In this document: piece by piece, positions 38,801-50,486 of the stretch
Position numbering within the stretch: position 1 is the stretch's first letter
Layout of the letters: each line of letters begins with the position of its first letter
Source: Neocallimastix lanati (nom. inval.)
Lineage: Eukaryota > Neocallimastigomycota > Neocallimastigomycetes > Neocallimastigales > Neocallimastigaceae
NCBI GenBank assembly: GCA_016946835.1
Contig: JACVTC010000078.1
Coordinates: forward strand, 596,501-660,500
Reading direction: 5' to 3'
DNA length: 64,000 nucleotides
Made by a program: the position numbers and the translations under genes
The notes under the pieces: generated by a model
Databases searched by the model: none
Seen by the model: only the letters and a program-made list of their open reading frames with translations
What the model was told of the DNA's origin: nothing

Positions 38801-39892
38801 CGTATTATTATCCCTTCCAGTCTCAGGGCTAGACTTTTAAAGTCTTTCCATGATGCACCCACTAGTGGCCATCAGGGGGTAGATAGGACCTTTGAAAAAC
38901 TCAGAAGGAACTACTGGTGGCCTAATATGAAAAAAGATATTTCAAATTATGTGGCTTCTTGTGATGTTTGTTGTAGAAATAAAATCCGTCGTCATAAACC
39001 TTATGGTAAACTAATACCACTTCCTACTCCTACAAAACCCTGGGAAGTTATTGGCGTCGATTTTATTGTTTCATTGCCTTCTTCACAAGATTGCACTTGT
39101 ATCATGGTTGTTTCTGATCATTTAACCAAAATGATTCATTTAGTACCCTGCTCCGATGTTCCTTCTGCCGACTTAACTGCCAAGCTCTTACTTTTCCAAG
39201 TCTTTAAGTATCATGGTTTTCCTAAAGTGATTGTGTCTGATCATGGTTCCCAATTCTCTTCTCAATTTTGGACTTCGTTGTGCGATGCTATTCGTGCTAA
39301 ACCAAGACTTGCTACTGCTCACCACCAACAATCAAATGGTCAGGTTGAACGGGCTAATGCTGTAATAGAGCAATATCTTCGCTGCTATTGTTCTTCTGCT
39401 CAAAACGAATGGTGTTTCTACCTCCCTTTATGTGAAATGTCCTACAACAACTCCATTCACAAATCAATAGCTCAAACTCCTTTTCATGCTAACTATGGAT
39501 TTGACCCAAATTGTGTTATTGATTCACCACCGATTCTGCTAAAAGATAGTGCTTCTGTTCTTACTAGGGATTGGTCTTCACATTTCAATGCCCTTCGTCA
39601 ACATCTAGTTAAAGCCAAAGAAGATTTTAAGAAATATGCTGACAATAAAAAATCTGTAGGACCTGACTTTAAGGTAAATGATTTGGTTATGCTTAGAAGA
39701 TACTACTTTACGAATGAACCCTCTAGAAAATTATCCACTCAATATCTTGGACCTTTTAAAATCATCGAGAAAAGGGAAAGAATGAATTACCGTTTGGAAC
39801 TTCCAGAGAACTTACATCTCCATCCGGTATTTCATATCTCACAATTGGAACCATATACTAAAAGAAATGAAGACTTAATGGAAACATCATAA
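35849..39892 (+). CDS. RE-B Gag-Pol polyprotein
   Basis: 1347 residues from ATG 35849 (MDFNSNKQAISSSEV). Gag core ~1-205 (RKWGLSLL, FKKLLLDNFDIG, YTIEFRRLAGR), no CCHC knuckle, basic Lys/His/Asn linker. Protease LLIDSGSA near 288; RT with YLDD near 645; RNase H with ETDAS near 793; integrase HHCC finger, D,D,E near 1069, 1129 and 1167 (GVDFIVS, SDHGSQF, GQVER); GPF module and HPVFHISQLEPY; no chromodomain. The ORF stops 13 bp before the 3' LTR. Very similar to RE-C along its whole length, with different codon choice (clearly diverged, not a duplicate). Confidence 0.93.
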   Translation: MDFNSNKQAISSSEVNNSYLHDENASKLITAIADFIPAFFSPNGVLQKENESNKLNILEILIQSEDFFKEHPNSFQKDELKSSFVINKLTGTARKWGLSLLTDGTLKNLEFSKFKKLLLDNFDIGNERKQKYVIMEKLWKLKQLQLGNVAEYTIEFRRLAGRLGWPDEVLIDIIGKGLLDKVREEFDKLEKPSTLFEATNIIIGIDKKCFLESRLRHNQKNKFNGKMSFHRKRNDLLKSEKNSKHSHFRKNKSKNDILSANYTPNIKTTITTTFYLDINGRNIKANLLIDSGSARSFICKNFANSNRLPVLGLNSQINIQLPNGKSMNIRQTTKPLKLKFMDHKETFEFCIANLSLQGINGILGRDWLSVHNPFIDYKNNRIYFLGRYCGSHCPSSKSNKFFNQNKNITASMLENSEEDSVLPNSAFDTDISDSDLCAAMINSEEVNTDVQGKEEIINKYYSDLKIVFEKKQAENLPPHRDYDIAIELIPGGQLYFGPIYSLTVQELKALKDYIKENLKKKFIRKSKSPAGAPILFVMKRDGTLRLCVDYRRLNAITIRNSYPIPRINDLIESFQGAKIFTRLDLRSAYNLIRVKEGHEYLTAFRTPLGHFEYLVMPFGLRNAPSVFQRFVQDIFSDIIGSFMQVYLDDIIIYSNNEEEHIKHVRIVLQLLINNGLYAKLEKCDFHVTKTTFLGFTVSVDGLTMDKDKVKSVLDWPIPKNQKELQSFLGLCNFYRKFINNFAKNMEPLRRLLRKNTTFNWDESANEAFNKLKESFKADEVLIFPNPEKEFIVETDASDFAVGCILSQVSDTDNLLHPVAFHSRSLNKAEVNYTIYDKELLAIITAFETWRHHLEGAKFPVQVITDHKNLLYFKKPQHLNQRQIRWSLFLSKFDYRIAFRSGAKSGKPDALSRRPDFKSDSSSESQPVINNNAFCCAINDNISSLIEAQKADNYCKNILLKIRDKSNNIKSSLFSFVDGVLHFQKRIIIPSSLRARLLKSFHDAPTSGHQGVDRTFEKLRRNYWWPNMKKDISNYVASCDVCCRNKIRRHKPYGKLIPLPTPTKPWEVIGVDFIVSLPSSQDCTCIMVVSDHLTKMIHLVPCSDVPSADLTAKLLLFQVFKYHGFPKVIVSDHGSQFSSQFWTSLCDAIRAKPRLATAHHQQSNGQVERANAVIEQYLRCYCSSAQNEWCFYLPLCEMSYNNSIHKSIAQTPFHANYGFDPNCVIDSPPILLKDSASVLTRDWSSHFNALRQHLVKAKEDFKKYADNKKSVGPDFKVNDLVMLRRYYFTNEPSRKLSTQYLGPFKIIEKRERMNYRLELPENLHLHPVFHISQLEPYTKRNEDLMETS

Positions 39893-39905
39893 TTAAACAG
39901 AGCAA

Positions 39906-40805
39906 TGTAAGAATCTATAATTATTTGTTAGCAAATAATTATATTTTCTTAGTTAAGTTATTATAACTATAACTTTATTTAATTACATATAATATTTATT
40001 AAATTTATTTAATTTAATTTTAAATATTCATTAATTTAACAAAATTTATTTAATAATTTTAAATAATATATTTACAATATGTTAAATTCTCTACTGTAAC
40101 TAATGTATTTTGTATTGTATTTTATTCTGTATTTTATAATGTATTCTGTATTTTATAATGTATTCTGTATTTTATAATGTATTCTGTATTTTATTAACTA
40201 TTTAATTTTATATTTTTAATATAAGGATAAATTATATGATCGAAATATCTTTTATTATTTTATTCTTTTATTTTCGATCATTAGATTAGATTAGAAAATC
40301 GGTTAATTAAGATTTTTTCCAATTACTTTTTAGAAGTAATCGGTTTTACTTAATTAATGCGATGATCGATATGGATAGAATATCGATCGAAAACTTATCT
40401 AGGTTTTTCTATCTAATCTTTTCCTAGATAAGAGATTTGTTAAGATTAGAAAACCCTTTCTTATTTAATCTTATTTTCATAAAAAAATATAAATAAGGCT
40501 CTTGAGTTCTCTTTGAGAAATCAAGAGTTATTATTATAAAAAACATAGTTATAATAGTAACATTTTTATATTTTTAACTTTAATAAATTAATAAAAATAT
40601 TTTATTCAAAAACATATTTTTAAGATCAATTTATACAAACAATTCTTCTCTTACATTTTGTGTTATTATTATAATTAATTTTATAATAAACTCTACATTA
40701 AAGGTAAAAAAATTTATTTTATTTTATTTTCTCAACTTAATGAATTAGTCGTTAAGTTGTAGTTAATAATTCTATTTTGAGTTAGTTCTTAATAGAATTA
40801 TTACA
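39906..40805 (+). repeat. RE-B 3' LTR
   Basis: 900 bp, identical by eye to 33615-34514. The upstream tract (TTAAACAGAGCAA) is a weak polypurine tract. Followed by the AATAA duplication. Confidence 0.93.
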
Positions 40806-40810
40806 AATAA

Positions 40811-41370
40811 CTAGTAAATTAGTAACTATGGTTCAATGGTAAGTTACCATAACCATCGGGTTGAACCCTTCGGGTTCGACACCCACTATTTCTAAATTTT
40901 AATAACTTTTTATTTATTATAACTAGAATATTAAAAGAAATTACTAGTGTTTATCGGTTAAACAATTGAACCGATAAAACTAGAAAAATCTATTTTATTA
41001 ATATTTTTTATCATTTTTTTATCTAAGATTCATTTTCTAGAAAGAAAACTTGTTTTCTTTAATTTTCTTTAATTTTCTTTTATTTCTAATAATTACTAAT
41101 AACAACTGATAACTTAAAATAATTAATTTTCCTGAAAAACTATAAATAGGTGTAAAATTTCATAATAAAATATTTTTACTTGTGCTTTTATTAATTAATT
41201 TTAAAGTAATTTAAAATATTACAATGATTAATTAATAAAATAATAATTTACATTTTTTACTAATAAAAAAAACTTATTTTAATAAAACATATTTTGAATT
41301 ACTTTAGTGTCGAGAACCTTTTGTGTAAAAAACCTTACAACAATCTTAAGTAACATTAAGATTTGTTACA
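40811..41370 (+). repeat. RE-F 3' LTR, right part
   Basis: Matches 13875-14432 with about six substitutions and two 1-bp indels. Ends TTTGTTACA at 41370, then continues into the copia-like gag frame. The other end of the element's own TSD lies outside the window. Confidence 0.85.
40829..40883 (+). promoter_or_regulatory. Pol III-like A box and B box in RE-F 3' LTR
   Basis: A box TGGTTCAATGG (40829-40839) and B box GGTTCGACACC (40873-40883), both perfect to the tRNA consensus and 44 nt apart, with a T5 run downstream near 40906. RE-B inserted 18 bp upstream of the A box, where Pol III would start. The boxes are embedded in palindromes (GAACCC..GGGTTC). D-stem and anticodon-stem pairing is poor, so it is not called a tRNA gene. 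Confidence 0.55.
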
Positions 41371-41625
41371 ATCTTCATATATATAATCGTCTAGACTATT
41401 CATTTCAAGAACATTTTCAATATCCGGTACCCAAATAGAATAATTTTCTATTCCTCTTAAAAGAGTTTTGGTACCAACAGCATTTGAAAAACGGCTTGTT
41501 TTTCTTTCCTTAATATTTTTAGTTCTATCGACATTAGTTCGTTCAAAAAGCGGTTGGTATTCTTCTTCATCTTCACTTGAAGTAGCTTCCTTTTTTTCTT
41601 TATTTTTGATACCAAAATCGCCCAT
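41371..41625 (-). pseudogene. Ty1/copia-like Gag N-terminus, truncated by RE-F
   Basis: Starts MGDFGIKNKEKKEATSSED and contains LLRGIENYSIWVPDIENVL, the L-x-G-x-NY-x-x-W pattern that opens copia-type Gag proteins. The frame enters the RE-F LTR after residue 85 and ends within four codons, so the rest of the element must lie left of the whole nest, outside the window. Its own LTR was not found to the right. A host gene cut by RE-F is a possible alternative. Confidence 0.5.
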
Positions 41626-42268
41626 TTTAAATTGCCTTGTTAAAGTTTTGATATTTAATTTTATAGGTGAAATTTTGCCAATCGGTTTTTTTAAGTCACT
41701 GAGACTCTTAATCTTTTGTTTTATTTTACTATATTTTAGAACACTTTATTATTAATTATATTAATAATGCATACTTTTTATATATACTTTTACATGGTAA
41801 TACATATACTAATAAACAATTGAACCATATCTGTATCACATTAACAATCAATCATATATTTATATGATCTAGCCATAATACATTAGATACACAAAATACA
41901 ATACATAAATTATACATATATTTAATCTAATACTTATACATAAAATATATTATTAATAGCTATAATTAATATTAAACTTTAATAAATAATTCATAATATT
42001 TTAACAAATTTTATGATTAAAGTATTTTAAAATTTTTTCACTCAATAGGAAAATTTTAATGGAAATTATTTTCCGATATATGTTTAATTATATACTATTG
42101 GTTATTTATTATTATAATGATTAACAAGTTTAATTAATATTTATTATACATGAATTTTTTATTATATAATTTATTATTGGGCATAGTATTATTTGAACTA
42201 TTTATTAATCACATTTTATAAATTTATATAGTATATTGTTTTAATATTTTATTGATACTTTTACAAAA

Positions 42269-42304
<36 letters not shown>

Positions 42305-45298
42305 AATAGAAAAATAAAAATAAAAATGAAAAAAATAAAAATAAAAATAAAAATAAAAATTAAAAATAAATAAATAAATAAATTATTAATTAATGATTTA
42401 CATTATTAAATTATTAACATATTAAATATAGATTAAATTATATCATCATCAATATTTATTGATTTGTACGAAATCATCGAAAACAATCCAATTCTTCATT
42501 TTTTTTAAAATTAAAATTATAATTATTATTTTATTGATATAACATTTTTATATACAAATATTTATTTTTATATAATATTGTATTATTATAAATGCGTTAG
42601 TAAAGTATTTAATAAATTTTTTTTATAAAAATAAAAATTTCAAATTCATATGTAAATTCTCTATTAGTCATATTTTAAAAAAATATTATTAATTTAATAT
42701 CATTTATACCATCAAAAATTACTAAATTTTAATATATAATTCAGTCATATTGAAATAATGTACTAATTTAATTATATTATAATTGTTTTGTTAATGTATA
42801 ATATATATGAAATATTATATATGAATGTTATATGATAATAATAATATTATTAAAGAAATAATTATAGATAAAACATAAAGTATTAAGTATTAATCCATTA
42901 TTTTTATTTTATTTTATTTTTTTTTTTAATTATTATTTAATGATAATTTTTTTTTTTTTTTTTATTTTTAATTTATATTTTTTTAAATTATTTAGAAATA
43001 ATAATTAAAAGTTATATACATTAAATTTGAAGTATTACATTACAATATTATCATATTTTTTTTATCTAAGAATTGTTACTTTATTTTAAAATACTGATTA
43101 TTGCAAATTTAATAATTACCTATTTTATATTTGTAAATAAAAAATGTACTAATTTATTTTTTTTTTAAAATTTTATATATTTAAATATTCTAATTTATTT
43201 TGAATAAATGTTTAAATTCTTGAAAATAATATAAAGAAAAATAAGGTGAAATAGAATTAATTGACATAAAATAAATTAGATTTAATAAAAATAAAAATAA
43301 AAATAAAAATAAAAATAAAAATAAAAAAATAACAAAAAAAAAAACATGAAATTTATAAAGTAATAACAATTAGAATTATTAGATATATCAATTTATATAT
43401 ATATATAAATTCATTTAGAAAAAACTTTATACAGTTTAAAAATATAAAAATAAAAGTTACTTAAATATTATTTTTATATTTAAAATTATTAAATATTTCA
43501 TTTTTTTATTTTTTTCTATTGCTAAATTTATTTCCATTTTATTAACAAATATCCTATATAAAATCAAGATACTTAATTTTTTTTCTTTTTTTAAGAAAAA
43601 AAAAAAAGAATTAATGTACGTAATATTAATATAAATGGTATTCTTTCTTTATATTTCATGATTACTATTTTAAATATTTATATTTTTTTTAAAAAAAATT
43701 TTTTCCATTAACTTTCTATATTTTTATACAATAATATTGATAATAAAATAATTTTCCTTATTTATTTTATATAATAATAAAATATCATTTAATAACATGA
43801 AATATAGTTTTATTAATGCGCATTGATACTTTATATACTCAATTACTAATTAGAATCTTTTGATTAATATACTAATATATTCTAAAAATTATCGTATAAT
43901 TATATATTTTCTAAAAATAAAAATTAATTGTAAAAATAATACCCATTTAATTAAATTATATACAACTTTTATTTTATTAATTTTCATAAATATATATAAG
44001 TTTTAAGCAACATTTACATTTTCTTCCTTTCATATTTCTTAATCTTTTTTTTTTTTTTTTTTTTTTTTACAAATTATTTATTACTTATATTATTATTATT
44101 ATTTTTTATTGTAAGGAAAAAAAATAAATATTCAATGTATATAGCAACAATTTTAGAACACCATAATAAATAATAAATATGAATTCGTAGGAATTTTTAT
44201 TAACAAATATAATAATATCACAAACTCTATTTAATTTTAGTAATGGTGATAGTAAATTGATACAAATTCTAATGTATAATATAGCTTAATTTAAAAATGT
44301 GATTTAAAATTATTTTTTAATACAAAATTAATTATATACTGAATATTAATTAAAATTATTAATAAATTAAATAAGCTTTATATAAAAATGTATTAATAGA
44401 TTAAAATTTTATGTTTGATATTAATTATTATTATTATCTTTTATTATTATTTATTATTATTATTATTATTATTTATTATTTATTATTTATTATTTATTAT
44501 TATTATTATTATTTTTTTTTTTAAATAATAATAATAATTTAATCATAAAATAAAAACTTTAATTTTGTTTATTTTAAAAATGTTTATGATTAAATATCAA
44601 AAGTTTCGATAATTTAACAACTATTTTAAAAAAAAAAAGTCATTAAATTATTATGCAATAAATAATAGTATATAATTTTAATTATTATATATTTATAAAT
44701 TTAAATAATTTAAATATTTTGAAGTTTTTAATTTTTAATATTTTATTTTTCTTCAAAATTTACCCATATAAAAAAAAAGTTTAAATTAAATATTATTTTA
44801 AAATAAAATGAATTAATTTAAAATATATATATATTTTAATATTACATAAATTACATGAAATAAAGAATAGATTACCATTAAAGAGAAATTATTATAAATA
44901 ATATTTACAATTCATAATAATTTAGTTTACTATTTTTTTACTTTTAAATTTTATCATTATTTTTAATTATCTTATTTTATGATATTTGAAAAACAAAAAT
45001 TTTAAAGTAATAATGAAAAAACTATTTATATATTAAGTTTCGTAGTAAATATTTATCAGAAATATTATATAAAAATGATTTTTCAATATATGATAGAATT
45101 ACCTTCTATTTCTTTAAAAAAATTAAGATTAAAAAGGAAAAAAAAAATTAAAAATAAAATAAAAATAAAAGAGCAAAAATTAATTAAAAAAAAAATTATT
45201 TTTTAATTATAATAAATTAATAATTATTTGCATTATTAGCATTTACTATTATATAATTTTTATAATAAATCATATAATATATAATTTCTTTTTTTTTT

Positions 45299-45341
<43 letters not shown>

Positions 45342-45829
45342 TATATATAGATAAATAGATTGATATTAATATTATTTTATTTTTATTTGTTCAAAAATTA
45401 CTTTCATTGAAAAGGAAAAAAAAAAAAATAAAATAAATTACATAGTTTGACTATATAATACCAATATATTATTATTATTTTATAAACAATCAAGCAAACA
45501 AACAAAAAAAAAATAAAAAAAAAAATAAAAATAAAAATAAAAAAAAAAAAAATAAAATAAAATAAAATAAATCTATTATAATTTAATAAAAATTTTAAAA
45601 CTTCAATATTTGAATAATAAATAATTCGAATATTTAATCAATATAAATATAAATAATTAATATATAAGGATTTACATTTTCATAAAATTATTATTATTAA
45701 ATAGTTGTAATATTTATTATATAATAATATATAATCCGATATAATCATATCGCTATTTAAAGTTGTAATAGTATTATCTTAAATATATATATAAATATAA
45801 ATAGAATTAAAATAAAAAAAAATTAAATA
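41626..45829. other. AT-rich spacer without recognisable gene
   Basis: No convincing coding frame on either strand. It contains A/T homopolymers (42271-42301, 44045-44069, 45300-45338), AAATA/AAAT arrays (42310-42360, 43285-43325, 45520-45570) and an ATT array near 44430-44520. The part next to 41626 may hold the leader and LTR of the copia-like element, but no border could be set. Confidence 0.6.
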
Positions 45830-46604
45830 ATGATTTATTCACATCCTATTCAAGAATCTGAAAATGAAGAAAAATGCAAAATAATCAATAATATTAACAG
45901 TAATAGTATTAGAAGTAATATTTCTAATAATAATAAAAATAAAACCGCTCCAACTATTAATCCACCAACAGTTAAACGTCGTGGAGGTCCGAGAGAAGGT
46001 GCAGGCAGAAAAAGAAAAAATGGACCAAAAGCCTTAACTTATACACCTACACCAGAAGTCGCAGCATTTCTTAATATAAAAAAAAGAAGAAATGAATCAA
46101 TTCAACAAATTATTACTCGTTGTATTATGGAGTATAAATCACTTGAAATGACCGAGATAGGACATAGAAATGAAGTAAAATATATTATAATTAATATCAT
46201 AAATTAAAATAAATTTTTATGATTATCAATAAAAAAAGATATAATTATATATATATATAAAATATTATATATATATTATTTTTAAATATAATATATATAT
46301 ATATATTCAAAAAATGAATAAATATATGTTATATCAATTGTTATAATAAAATATTTCATAATATATATTATCATGAATTATTATTATTATTATTATTATT
46401 ACTTATTAGTTATAATTATTTATATAATTATATATTAATATAAAATGAGATTAGTAAATGTTTTATAAATATAATATATATATATAAATGAGTAAATATA
46501 TATTATTATTATTATTATTATTAGTATAATAACTTACATATTTATAATTAATATAAAATAAGATTAATATAATATTTTCATAAATGATAGTTAAGTAATT
46601 TTTT

Positions 46605-46645
<41 letters not shown>

Positions 46646-46679
46646 ATTTTCATTAATTTTATTTTAATATATTATAGTC

Positions 46680-46728
<49 letters not shown>

Positions 46729-47084
46729 GTAGAAGTTGTAGTAATTCGAGAAAAGTAATAACAAATAGAATTTAAAAATTTAAAAATTAAGATTATTAAA
46801 AGTTGAAAATATTCCTATATAATCTCAATTTCTAAAAACTTTTATTAATTAAAAATTTTTTGATTTAATTTAAACTATATAAAATAGCAATTTTAGAAAA
46901 GTTTATTTTATCAAAAATTAGACGAATAATATTGTTATATTAATTAACATTTTAGTCAATTATTTATAAAATTTAGATCAAATATTTATTTATAATATTA
47001 ATTTTAATATTATTAAAAATTATAAAAAAAAATAATATATTATATTGATAGAGAATAAATATCATAATATTAAGGATAAACATA

Positions 47085-47140
<56 letters not shown>

Positions 47141-47551
47141 GAAGCATAAGAAGGAAAAATATTAATCTCTATTTTAATTTATCACTTATATTTATTTATT
47201 TATTTATTCATATATAGGGAAGTCAATTATGGTCAAAAGTATTTACTTTGGAAAAGGATTTATGCTTAACTAAACAAGAATTAAAAGAATATAAAAATAA
47301 ATATTATTCATTATGCTCAGAAAGACAGTTTGAAAATGGAAATAAAAATAATAATATTTTAATATCTCCAGTAGAATCATCTTCTTTATCTACTACAACT
47401 GATTCTTTACATAATGAAGGTTCCATAATGAATACTAAAGCTTCAACTTCTTCATCTTCTATTTATAGTAATTATTATATTAATGATAACAATTCAATAA
47501 ATTCAGATTGTAATCCTAAATCGACTGTATTTAATAATAATAATAATTCCA

Positions 47552-47600
<49 letters not shown>

Positions 47601-48167
47601 AAATAGTATTTTTAATGAAAACTCTAATAGATTTTGCAGTAATCAATCATATAATTTAAACTTACCAATATGTAATGAACAAGAAAATTATGTGAGTAAC
47701 TCCATATCAAAAAAAGTTAGAAATGATTCAAATGGATGTAAAATAAATGATTACTCATCTGACATAGTTTACACATCTCCATCAAAGCCTACAAATATTA
47801 GTAATGATTCTTCATTAACACCATCCCCATCCAGTGAATTGACCTATCAAAAAAGAAATGAAAATCATAACTATATTAATAATAATTTATATTCGTCTTC
47901 TTCTATTGATGATAAATTATGCAATATGAATAATAATTACTATCAATTTCAACAAAATAGTACTAATAATAACGGTAAAACACAAAATGATAATATGAAT
48001 CAAAATAAATGTGGTAATATTGATATAAACAATAATTCAGAATCAACATATAATAACAGTAAATATAATAATAATTATTATGAGAGTCACATTAATTATG
48101 TAAAACAAAATAACATGACTAATAATAATTATTATTATTATTCATACAAGAAAGGTTATTATATTAT

Positions 48168-48219
<52 letters not shown>

Positions 48220-48952
48220 TATATTTATTTATTTAAATACAGATAATAAATACAATCAACAAATGAATTCAAAGGTAAAAATAAACAATAATTTAGATAA
48301 TCAAAATAATATTATTAATAATGTGGAAAATTTTAATTTTAATGATGAAGAAGAGAAATGTATTAAATATGAAAATATAAATTCAAATGAATCAAAAATA
48401 AACAATAATTTATATAATAACAATAATAATAATATTCACGGAATAACAAATTATTCTAATCAAAATTCATCATTAATTTCAAAAAAATATACAAAAAATG
48501 AGGAATATATTAATAATAATTATTATAATGATGAATCCCCTTCTGAATCTTATAATTTTAAATATGAAAAAGAAAATTTAAAAAGAAAAGAACTCGAAAG
48601 TCAAAATGATAACTATGGTCAAATTGATAATAAAAAAATTAAGGTTTATGACAATTTCTCAGAAAATACAGAAAATAATTATAATGATAATAATAACAAT
48701 AACAGTGATTATAATGATAACAATGAAAAAGAAAATGATACTTCCATAAATAATAATAAAGTTAATAATTTATCTTCAAATTCAGATAATTTCAATTATA
48801 TGGAAAATCATCATGAAGATTCCCCATTGTGTATCAATGACAACAACAATAATAATAATCCAAATTCTGAAAATTCATTTTCAAATAATAACTCAATGAC
48901 AATAGAAAATCTTTTAGTACAACTGAAAAACTCAAATTATACCCCTGTATAA
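45830..48952 (+). CDS. Asn-rich protein with basic GGPREGAGRK motif, three exons
   Basis: Exons by eye: 45830-46174, 47218-48154 and 48243-48952; the joins keep the frame (phases 0 and 1) with GTAAAA..TATAG and GTTATT..ACAG introns, giving 663 residues. Residues ~45-65 are basic (RRGGPREGAGRKRKNGPK), followed by a predicted helical stretch (TPEVAAFLNIKKRRNESIQQ, IITRCIMEYKSL). Exon 2 opens with a coiled-coil-like segment (LEKDLCLTKQELKEYKNKYY); the rest is Asn/Ser-rich low complexity. The G-x-R-x-GAGRK motif plus helix pattern resembles small prokaryotic or phage DNA-binding proteins more than a known fungal family. The first intron is 1043 bp, far longer than the others here, so exons 1 and 2 might be separate genes. 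Function not recognised. Confidence 0.6.
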
Positions 48953-49422
48953 GAAAATTAAGGTAGAAGTAACTATTAATAATAATAACAATATTAAAAT
49001 AATACAAAATAACACAATCAAATATAAATATAATATTAATATTAATAATGCTTATTAATATTTTATATTATTAATATAAATGATGTTTTATTTAATTATA
49101 TATTTATATTAAATAGATTAAATTTTTTTTTAAAAAAAAAATAGTTATTATTTCTAATAATAAAAATTATAATATTTTTTATTAGTTTTTTATTAATAGT
49201 TCTTTTTTTTTTTTTTTTTTTTTTAATAAATATATATACATATATTATAATTTATATTAATTTTAAATAAATATAATAAGCATATAATACACAAAAATAA
49301 TAATAAAAAAAATAATAATAATAAAAATAATAATAAAATAAAAAATAAAAAAATAAAAAAAAAAAATTAAAAAAAATAATAAAAAAATAATAAAAATAAA
49401 AAAATAAAAAAGAATTAAAAAA

Positions 49423-49461
<39 letters not shown>

Positions 49462-50272
49462 TAATAAAATAATTATTTATAATAATAGAAAAGAAAAATA
49501 AAAAATTAAAAAAAAAAAAAAAAATAAAGAAGGATAAAAAAATAAGCAATTAAAAATTAAAAAAATAAAATAAAATAAAAATAAAAATAAAAATAAAATA
49601 AAATAAAATAAAATAATAAAAATAACAAAAAACAAAAAACAAATAAAAAAGATAAAAAATAAATATTAAAAAATAAAAAAAAAAATAAAAATAAAAATAA
49701 AAATAATAAAATATAAAACATACATATAAATTAAAATATAAATTAAAATAATTAAAAATATAAATATAAAATAAAATAAAAAATTAAAATAAAATAAAAT
49801 AAAATAAAATAAAAAAAAAAAAAAAACATATATATATTGTGAATTAAAATGTTTTGTATTGTATAAAATATAAAATAAATACACAATAAACAATAATATA
49901 ATAATATTTATATACTTTATTATAATTAATTGTTATTATTATATATATTTGTTTATTATAATTAATTATTAATATTATTATACTTCAAGTGTCATTCCAA
50001 ATGTTGTACAGATATATATATATATATATTCTTTTTTATTATTACTGCTTCAAACTAATAATAAAATTTAATATATAATATTTAAAATAATAATTATTAT
50101 TTTTATTATTTTATTATAATTATTTATTATTTATTATTATTGTTATTATAATTATATTTGATATATAAAAGAAATTTTATAAAATATGATATATACATAA
50201 TCTTATTTTGTATATATTATATATATTATATATTTGTTTTTTATTATTAATTTTATGTTTTTATATTTATTT
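48953..50272. other. AT-rich spacer with AAT/AAAT arrays
   Basis: Between the Asn-rich gene and the end of PFKFB. A-rich low-complexity sequence with an AAT array at about 49425-49460 and AAAT/AAAAT arrays at 49560-49815. No gene. The two flanking genes converge, so this segment holds both 3' ends. Confidence 0.7.
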
Positions 50273-50446
50273 CTAATTCGAAGTACTCATAGATGATGAT
50301 TGTTCCATTGAATTTGATTCTTCTGGTTCAAATGATTTTTGTTCTTCAGATTTAGTCGGCTTGCTTCTTCTATCACGTTGTGTATTAACAGCTGGAATAT
50401 TTAACGGTATTCTTTTATTCATATATATATATATATTATTTAAATG

Positions 50447-50486
<40 letters not shown>

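Larger units (their letters stand above)
33615..40805 (+). mobile_element. RE-B: complete Ty3-type retrotransposon without chromodomain, long leader
   Basis: 900-bp LTRs at 33615-34514 and 39906-40805 that look identical; TSD AATAA (33610-33614 and 40806-40810); 12-nt self-primer pair; a 1.3-kb leader with three structured modules; one ORF of 1347 codons. Its protein is a close relative of RE-C, but the LTR and leader are different. It sits in the RE-F 3' LTR at the same base as RE-G in the 5' LTR. Confidence 0.93.
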
